A stretch of 17,818 bases of DNA from a bacterium (lineage in GTDB: Bacteria; Dependentiae; Babeliae; Babeliales; RVW-14), in NCBI GenBank assembly GCA_010027825.1, contig RGUK01000018.1, positions 1 to 17,818 on the forward strand. Direction: 5' to 3'. The notes under the pieces were generated by a model, which saw only the letters and a program-made list of their open reading frames with translations, was not told the origin of the DNA and ran no database searches. Position numbers and translations under genes: made by a program. Numbering within the stretch: the stretch's first letter is position 1; every line of letters starts with the position of its first letter. This document shows positions 13,747 through 17,818 of this stretch, piece by piece.

Positions 13747-14592
13747 TTACTCCTTTCCAGCCGTTCTAACTTTGCGCCGACAGACTTGGCACTCCATTGC
13801 GCACTCGTCCGGCGAAAATAAACCCATAGCGTTACAAGCGGGACAATACCGCGTCACATACGTTTTTGGGTGTACAGCAAATTCACATTGATCGTAACCC
13901 ACCCAGCACTGCGTACAGGCGTGCTCAAATCCCCGCGGACACGGCTTGGCTCGACAGCGCACTTCTATTTTTTCTCGGTTGTGCCGCACCATGCTAGAGC
14001 TGGCAGTAACTGTAATAAACGACGGCGTTGTGCGGCTGCGCGAGGCTTCAATATGCGCGTTAAATAACAGATTTACAAATTGGGCCGGCGCGGAATACGG
14101 ATACGGGCCGAACGGCGCAGAAAAACCTAACGCCCGAGAAATAGCCGCGCAGCTATTTAGGGAAACAAATTCGCTAAACAACATTGGGCAGGGCGAGCCG
14201 GACAACGCACGGCAACTTAACAGCACGCCAGGCAAATTGCGCTTAGTCGCGAGTTTAACGTTTTCTACGCAAATTGGAACAATTTCATCTTCTGTCTGAT
14301 GCGTCCACGGCAAGACAGGAAATCCAGCAATTAATTTGTCGGTATTTCCTGCCAACCGCCAAGCAATAATCTTTGCTTCTTTTTCGCTTAACGTAGAACC
14401 GGCAAGCACACGAATCGACTCAAACACCGCTGCGCGTGAAGTACTATTTGGCAGGTTGGCTAATAATTCTTCGCAAACGATGTTGATTATCGGCCCGGTT
14501 AGTGCAACGTTTACGTGCCGCCGCAACACATTCAAAAACAGTTTGTCGCGGCGGCGTTTGAGCCGCGTATAGCTAAAAGCTGTAGTTGTCAT
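13747..14592 (-). CDS. 281-aa protein with a cysteine-rich, probably zinc-binding C-terminus
   Basis: The function is not recognised. Residues 1-200 form a helical to mixed domain, starting basic (TRLKRRRDKLFLNVLRRHVN). The last 70 residues hold ten cysteines, including three CxxC pairs at 226/229, 250/253 and 268/271, plus C213, C218, C236 and C264; the order CPRGFEHACTQCWVGYDQC, then AVHPKTYV, then CPAC, then CQVCRRK suggests one or two zinc ribbons. Such modules bind DNA or RNA, or hold a protein fold together. The start ATG 14592 overlaps the preceding gene by 20 bp and lacks a good ribosome binding site, so coupling is likely. The last codons and stop (near 13751-13757) overlap the ribosome binding site of the next gene. 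Confidence 0.75.
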   Translation of the reverse strand: MTTTAFSYTRLKRRRDKLFLNVLRRHVNVALTGPIINIVCEELLANLPNSTSRAAVFESIRVLAGSTLSEKEAKIIAWRLAGNTDKLIAGFPVLPWTHQTEDEIVPICVENVKLATKRNLPGVLLSCRALSGSPCPMLFSEFVSLNSCAAISRALGFSAPFGPYPYSAPAQFVNLLFNAHIEASRSRTTPSFITVTASSSMVRHNREKIEVRCRAKPCPRGFEHACTQCWVGYDQCEFAVHPKTYVTRYCPACNAMGLFSPDECAMECQVCRRKVRTAGKE

Positions 14593-15166
14593 TGGACGGC
14601 GCCGTTTCTGCTTCCTTGCTTACTTCGGCTGCCGCGGCTACGTCGCCGTCGGCAATGGCCGGCTGCGCTACGATCTGCATATTTTTATTGCTGGCCTGCC
14701 AAGCATTAAATGCTTTCGTAGCCGAAGCTTCGGCCGCCTCGGATACGTTTTTCAGCATGCTCGCTTCTTGCTGCAACGTTGCGACAATTACGCCAAGCTC
14801 TTTGCTCAGCAATGCCGCAATATCGCCGACAGCGCCGGCGCTGTACAACTCGACTACTTTATTCTGGCCGTCAATTCGATAATTAATGGAAATACTGTCA
14901 ATCGTTAGTTCCGGCGGAAGCGGGTCAGCCGGCAACAAACCATGTAACCGAACCGCTAAAGACTTTGCCGCGTCAAAACGGGCATATAACGATTTAATAC
15001 GAGCAGACGTTGCAACAATGTAATCCGCCGTATTTACCTGTTCTTGTCGCATTTGCTGTCCGGCTAATTTATTCATCGCATTTGTTAACGCGGACGCGTC
15101 AAGCTTCAGCGGCACGCGCTGGTGAATTACGCCGTCCTTTACAGTTGGCGTTGATACGTTATCCAT
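14573..15166 (-). CDS. Unrecognised 197-aa helical protein
   Basis: The function is not recognised. ATG 15166 follows GAGGAT at 7-nt spacing. The protein is mostly helical with an N-terminal MDNVSTPTVKDGVIHQR, a long helix near 28-75, a short beta section (LTIDSISINYRIDGQNKVVE, near 87-106), further helices at 112-160, and an Ala-rich, acidic C-terminal 35 residues (AAAAEVSKEAETAPSNDN), which is likely disordered. The mix of long helices around a small beta hairpin fits a virion assembly or tail-associated protein, but this is only a guess. It overlaps the 281-aa gene by 20 bp. Confidence 0.72.
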   Translation of the reverse strand: MDNVSTPTVKDGVIHQRVPLKLDASALTNAMNKLAGQQMRQEQVNTADYIVATSARIKSLYARFDAAKSLAVRLHGLLPADPLPPELTIDSISINYRIDGQNKVVELYSAGAVGDIAALLSKELGVIVATLQQEASMLKNVSEAAEASATKAFNAWQASNKNMQIVAQPAIADGDVAAAAEVSKEAETAPSNDNYSF

Positions 15167-15178
15167 AACAATCCTCGT

Positions 15179-15586
15179 TTAAGGGTTAAGTGAAACAGCG
15201 AATCCAACCCAATACTCTAAGCACTGCAAATTTGTTGCGGTTTCGTCGTACCGCAACGCAACTGGCGCGCCGGTAACCACGTAAAAATCTTTAACAGTGG
15301 CCGGCAAATACCCGGCAAACGACAAACCGAGCTGCAACATGTACGCCAGTGCTAAATCCGATTTTGGGCTCAACTCGTAAGCAAAGAGCGGAATTCTTAC
15401 ATAGTTATCCGGCCCGGCGTCCGCAATCGTAGGCGGAGTATTCAACAGAATTGGAGAGTCCAAAACGACCCAATTCGTGGCGTCATCTTCAGCGCGGGTA
15501 TGCACGTAAGCCGGCGCAAACGCCATATCCGACGGCCAATTAGCCCGAGTTTTTTCCAAATCAAGCCGAACAACGTGAATATTCAT
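15179..15586 (-). CDS. Unrecognised 135-aa protein coupled to the GT-A glycosyltransferase
   Basis: The function is not recognised. ATG 15586 overlaps the glycosyltransferase stop as ATGA and has no ribosome binding site of its own, so it depends on coupling. It looks beta-rich: MNIHVVRLDLEKTRANWPSD, then TNWVVLDSPILL, YVRIPLFAYEL, and a final YWVGFAVSLNP. The central Leu/Ala helix (DLALAYMLQLGLSFAGYL, near 77-94) is hydrophobic but too short and polar at its ends to call membrane-spanning. Co-translation with the glycosyltransferase suggests a shared role; no motif supports one. Confidence 0.72.
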   Translation of the reverse strand: MNIHVVRLDLEKTRANWPSDMAFAPAYVHTRAEDDATNWVVLDSPILLNTPPTIADAGPDNYVRIPLFAYELSPKSDLALAYMLQLGLSFAGYLPATVKDFYVVTGAPVALRYDETATNLQCLEYWVGFAVSLNP

Positions 15587-16317
15587 AACGGCTGATAATC
15601 AAAACCAACAGGGGCGGCGTCAAATCCGCGTCGGCGATAAACGCCTTCGACGCCACTAGAATTTGCACTTATTAACACATTATCGCGAAAGTGGCAAAAC
15701 GACAAATTTTGTTGTCGGCAAAGCTCTCCAAGCATAACGTCTCCTCCGTATTGTGCAATACACGGAGGCGGCCAATTAAATTCGGTAATGTACGACGCGC
15801 GCATAACAAACCAGCCGTCCGCCACATATTTAACATACGGCGCCGGCTGTTTACCGCCGTACCACGGTTGAGATTTAATCCATGCGGCTTGGTTGCCTAT
15901 TAATCCTTGGGTGTATACAGACCCAAGAAGTGCGCAACCGTCAAGATGTTTAAAAATTCTGTTTAGCCACCGGTCGACATCCGTATCTGGAGAAATATAC
16001 GAATTGTCGTCAAACCACATTATCGCAGGCGGCGTTAATGCCGAGTCATGAAATAGCCGGCGCATTAACGGATATTTAAAAATATTCACCGCACAATCTA
16101 TCACAGTTGCGCGGTGAAAATGTTCCGCGATTTGTTGAGTTACAAATTCGCGGGTTTGCGGGCCTACGGCGTTAAACCCGAAACGAAATTCGATGTTATT
16201 ACGTGCCGCAAGTTCTCGCATCGGCGCATTCAATACGCGCCGGGCGAGATAGCTGCAGTAATCATCTGCGCCGTAGAAAAGAACGCAAATGCAAAGATCG
16301 GCGGCTCCTTCCGCCAT
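15583..16317 (-). CDS. GT-A fold glycosyltransferase (phage type)
   Basis: The enzyme would transfer a sugar from a nucleotide-sugar donor. ATG 16317 is chosen because GGAG lies 5 nt upstream; a GTG at 16323 would put that site inside the start. The 244-aa product begins with a strand (LCICVLFYGADDYCSYLARR), has a DxD-type metal site in IMWFDDNSYISP (D103-D104), a substrate-pocket segment YGGDVMLGELCRQQNL at 190-205, and VYRRRGFD near 226-233. The pattern GGDVMLGE...RQQ followed by a short RRG motif matches phage and algal-virus glycosyltransferases I recall. It ends 4 bp into the next gene (ATGA). Possible targets are virion proteins such as the collagen-like fibre, phage DNA, or host surface sugars; the sequence does not tell. 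Confidence 0.78.
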   Translation of the reverse strand: MAEGAADLCICVLFYGADDYCSYLARRVLNAPMRELAARNNIEFRFGFNAVGPQTREFVTQQIAEHFHRATVIDCAVNIFKYPLMRRLFHDSALTPPAIMWFDDNSYISPDTDVDRWLNRIFKHLDGCALLGSVYTQGLIGNQAAWIKSQPWYGGKQPAPYVKYVADGWFVMRASYITEFNWPPPCIAQYGGDVMLGELCRQQNLSFCHFRDNVLISANSSGVEGVYRRRGFDAAPVGFDYQPL

Positions 16318-16322
16318 AAGCA

Positions 16323-16326
16323 CTCC
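16323..16326 (-). promoter_or_regulatory. Ribosome binding site GGAG deciding start at 16317
   Basis: GGAG ends 5 nt before ATG 16317 and overlaps the alternative GTG at 16323. It favours the shorter start. Confidence 0.6.
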
Positions 16327-16342
16327 GTTGCAAACGTAGCTA

Positions 16343-16888
16343 TTAGACCTTCAGTTTCTTTGTGTCGTCCTTGGCCGCGGCTACCGGAATTAAAACAGGA
16401 GGAGTCCGAGACCTAGCCAAAAACGTAATCGCGGTCTTGACGAGTTTCGAATCCAGCGGCTGATTTGCGTTATGCGCGTCGACGAGCTGCCCGATTGCCG
16501 ACATAAACTTGTCTCTAGTTTTCTCTGAAGCAAACGAAAACCGCACAGAAAATTGCGTAACTGTTCTCCCAACCTGTTCTTCTGCAACGTCGCGGCGCTC
16601 CCAAGAATTGTCATCGCCGCGCGTATATACCATATGCAAACGCCCGAGAAAATCGTAAATAATCAACAACGGCGATTGTTGCAAGTTGTTAATTATCGTA
16701 AATACGTGCGGCTGTTTTGTCGTAGGAATAAACGGCAAATTCGCCGCAGTGTCGGAGTCTAGAACTAGGCGCTGCAACTTTATGTGCATGTGCCGCGTAT
16801 TTGAATCATTGTCAACTGCGAGGCAATCAGCCTCAAGCACGCTTACACCGGGCTCAATAACGATCGGAATGTTTGGAACAAAAAGCAT
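16343..16888 (-). CDS. Unrecognised 181-aa protein, beta-rich with helical tail
   Basis: The function is not recognised. ATG 16888 is preceded by CTGGAG at 5-nt spacing; a TTG at 16903 would extend it by five residues but without a site. Residues 1-125 look beta-rich (LFVPNIPIVIEPGVSVLEAD, HMHIKLQRLVL, PHVFTIINNLQQ, LLIIYDFLGRLHMVYT, VTQFSVRFSF). A helix at 126-165 (RDKFMSAIGQLVDAHNANQ, then LVKTAITFLARS) leads to a Lys-rich end. The pattern is like a small virion or adaptor protein; no family is identified. Its stop lies 25 nt before the start of the glycosyltransferase gene. Confidence 0.73.
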   Translation of the reverse strand: MLFVPNIPIVIEPGVSVLEADCLAVDNDSNTRHMHIKLQRLVLDSDTAANLPFIPTTKQPHVFTIINNLQQSPLLIIYDFLGRLHMVYTRGDDNSWERRDVAEEQVGRTVTQFSVRFSFASEKTRDKFMSAIGQLVDAHNANQPLDSKLVKTAITFLARSRTPPVLIPVAAAKDDTKKLKV

Positions 16889-16893
16889 TGGAA

Positions 16894-16897
16894 CTCC
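16894..16897 (-). promoter_or_regulatory. Ribosome binding site GGAG deciding start at 16888
   Basis: GGAG with 5-nt spacing precedes ATG 16888, on the left side of the 85-nt gap at 16889-16973. It favours this ATG over TTG 16903. Confidence 0.65.
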
Positions 16898-16973
16898 AGT
16901 CAATAAATAGTTTGTTTGCGGTTTTGATAACTTTGCGGGCTGAAATTAGCTGGTTCAATACGAAAAATCCTCG

Positions 16974-17219
16974 TTAGGTACCGGCCGTTGGCGGGGCCGG
17001 GAGCGGCATCCACGCCACCGGCTCGTCTATTGGCTCGTTCGGCCAAGAGGAAAAATGCGGCCCTTCATCCTCTTGGCCCCAGTACGTCGCAGCCTCAACC
17101 TTCAGCGTTTTCAGCCTTCGGTACTTTTGAGAGACGTTTGACCATGAGTACTGGCGACTGGCGACAATCACTTCGTCGCCGCGCCTTGGCAGTTTCTTGC
17201 TCACGCTGATCCATTTCAT
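16974..17219 (-). CDS. DUF551-like small phage protein (81 aa)
   Basis: ATG 17219 has AGAGGA at 7-nt spacing, so the 88-codon upstream extension of the frame is rejected. The product starts MKWISVSKKLPRRGDEVIVA, the DUF551 opening (WISV.drLPe.g..Vlv), and ends with WMPLPAPP after a Trp-rich segment (FSSWPNEPIDEPVAWMPLP), the usual DUF551 close (tHWmplPepP). DUF551 proteins are common in phages and prophages and their biochemical role is unknown. The gene is much more GC-rich than everything to its left and belongs to the GC-rich right end of the window. Confidence 0.82.
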   Translation of the reverse strand: MKWISVSKKLPRRGDEVIVASRQYSWSNVSQKYRRLKTLKVEAATYWGQEDEGPHFSSWPNEPIDEPVAWMPLPAPPTAGT

Positions 17220-17284
17220 CGGTTCATCCTCTACGCTCACAGAACCACGCGATGCAGCGGACAAGCCGCTGATCGCTGGCGTTC

Positions 17285-17572
17285 TCACTTCGTCCGATCC
17301 AGGAGGCCCCGAAGCGTGGCAGCGATCATCGCACACTCTTGGTTGCAATCGTCGTCTGCATATGCGTTGGCTGCTTGCAACGCCTCCCGCTCCTCGTTGG
17401 TGAGCGTGGGCTGCGGGCGGCGGTAAAGCGGCACCACAACGCCACCGGCATCCCGCGCAACGTCTCCAGCGGTGTATTCGCATGGGTAGACGAATTCGCA
17501 GTCAATCTCACGCCACCGGCTGAGAACCAGCGGATGCGGGAGACGGCTCGGCGTCCCGGGTGGTGTTGTCAT
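17285..17572 (-). CDS. Small environmental-phage-type protein with VVPLYRRP motif (95 aa)
   Basis: The core at residues 44-52 (GVVVPLYRRP), followed by PTLTNEEREALQAANAYADD and ending ECAMIAATLRGLLDR, matches a small protein pattern I recall from many environmental phage contigs; its function is unknown. ATG 17572 is the only in-frame start I can find, yet it lies 16 nt from the best ribosome binding site (17589-17593), which fits the overlapping 23-codon ORF better. The N-terminal 20 residues are therefore the least certain part. The visible fold is a short beta segment followed by two helices. The gene is GC-rich like its neighbours at this end (43 of 60 bases in 17401-17460). Confidence 0.68.
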   Translation of the reverse strand: MTTPPGTPSRLPHPLVLSRWREIDCEFVYPCEYTAGDVARDAGGVVVPLYRRPQPTLTNEEREALQAANAYADDDCNQECAMIAATLRGLLDRTK

Positions 17573-17579
17573 CGCTCAT
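17508..17579 (-). CDS. Possible 23-codon ORF overlapping the start of the 95-aa gene
   Basis: ATG 17579 has AGGAG (17589-17593) at an ideal 9-nt spacing and encodes a 23-residue Ser/Ala/Pro-rich peptide ending GSQPVA. Its last 65 bases overlap the 95-aa gene in another frame. It may be a leader peptide that couples translation, or the true start of a gene whose frame has been broken by a single-base error. A longer extension of this frame up to 17762 lacks any site and crosses the upstream gene's stop, so it was not used. Confidence 0.35.
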   Translation of the reverse strand: MSDDNTTRDAEPSPASAGSQPVA

Positions 17580-17612
17580 AGTTCGCCGCTCCTGATCCTT
17601 GTCGTTCTGCGT

Positions 17613-17630
17613 CTTTCCCGCTCGGGAAAG
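17613..17630. repeat. Short inverted repeat (hairpin) after the truncated gene
   Basis: CTTTCCC and GGGAAAG flank a 4-base loop, giving a 7-bp perfect stem just downstream (minus direction) of the stop at 17638. There is no T-tract, so it does not qualify as a simple intrinsic terminator. A second 7-bp stem (17666-17672 with 17677-17683) lies within the last codons of the truncated gene. They may stabilise mRNA ends. Confidence 0.5.
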
Positions 17631-17637
17631 CCGTCGA

Positions 17638-17818
17638 TTACGACTGATTTTCCGCGATACCAGCATTTTCCGATGCCGGAAAACTGCTTTCGCTGAAAAA
17701 TCGGTCGTTTCTGCGGATGCTCTCAATCGCGTAGCGGACTCCCGACGCGATCTTCTCGTCACGCCACTTCTGGTACGCCGACAGGCAATCCAACAGGCAA
17801 TCCAACAGGCAATCCAAC
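17638..17818 (-). CDS. C-terminal part of an unrecognised protein (5' end outside window)
   Basis: The frame is open from the right edge to TAA at 17640-17638, giving 59 residues. The visible start is three copies of the four-residue unit LDCL, encoded by a 12-bp tandem repeat, followed by SAYQKWRDEKIASGVRYAIE, then polar residues ending GIAENQS. The Lys/Arg-rich helix after the repeat looks like ordinary protein. The repeat may be a real coding repeat or an assembly end artefact. The function is not recognised. Confidence 0.55.
   Translation of the reverse strand, partial: LDCLLDCLLDCLSAYQKWRDEKIASGVRYAIESIRRNDRFFSESSFPASENAGIAENQS
17781..17818. repeat. 12-bp tandem repeat at the window end
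   Basis: The unit ACAGGCAATCCA occurs three times in perfect tandem (17781-17816), with two further matching bases at the edge. It is a multiple of three and so keeps the reading frame of the truncated gene. Its full length cannot be known because the window ends inside it. Confidence 0.85.

Noticed and set aside
16981..17000. CCGGCC/GGCCGG inverted repeat as a terminator
   Set aside because: It lies inside the last codons of the DUF551-like gene and the only T-run is more than 10 nt away from the stem.
17220..17483. 88-residue N-terminal extension of the DUF551-like protein
   Set aside because: It is Arg/Cys/Pro-rich out-of-frame reading of the 95-aa gene; the DUF551 domain begins at MKWISV with its own AGAGGA site.

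Overview
The window looks like part of a tailed bacteriophage genome, probably a large myovirus-like one. The evidence is a portal protein, two long tail-fibre or appendage proteins (one with fibronectin III repeats, one with collagen-like repeats), a RuvC-like resolvase, a thymidylate kinase, an HD-fold nucleotide hydrolase-like protein, two glycosyltransferases and many small unrecognised proteins. All 27 coding calls are on the minus strand, so transcription runs from high to low coordinates. Genes are packed very tightly, with ATGA, TAATG and 8-bp overlaps, and most starts carry an AGGAG-type ribosome binding site. No integrase, repressor, tRNA, rRNA, IS element or CRISPR array was seen. 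The host cannot be told from this sequence.

Layout in the order of transcription. (1) 17818-16974: a GC-rich end block with a truncated gene whose visible N-terminal part is a 12-bp tandem repeat, a 23-codon ORF overlapping the gene of a 95-aa protein, and a DUF551-like gene. In base composition and gene type this block differs from the rest. (2) 16888-13747: two unrecognised genes, a GT-A glycosyltransferase, a 197-aa protein and a 281-aa protein with a cysteine-rich, presumably zinc-binding C-terminus. (3) 13744-11096: a chain of coupled genes that includes the RuvC-like resolvase. (4) 11084-9667: a GC-rich 367-aa gene and a 100-aa gene that ends inside a strong intrinsic terminator. (5) 9631-6568: a 306-aa protein, a 56-aa protein and the portal protein, which has an inserted pair of CxxC motifs. 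(6) 6564-3508: a GT-B glycosyltransferase, a SpoT/MESH1-like HD protein with an altered active site, a 107-aa protein, thymidylate kinase and a small phage-family protein. (7) 3502-1: a 104-aa protein, the collagen-like appendage protein and the fibronectin III protein, which runs off the left edge.

The likely shared theme is virion building and packaging (portal, resolvase, appendages), with nucleotide metabolism genes and sugar-transfer genes interspersed, as is common in large phages. The two glycosyltransferases and the threonine-rich Gly-X-Thr repeats raise the possibility of glycosylated appendages. About half of the genes have no function I can name. No wholly new system is proven here. 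The strongest leads are the metal-binding insert in the portal, the altered HD protein, the terminator placed inside a packed operon, the two appendage proteins sharing a module, and the composition break near 16,970.
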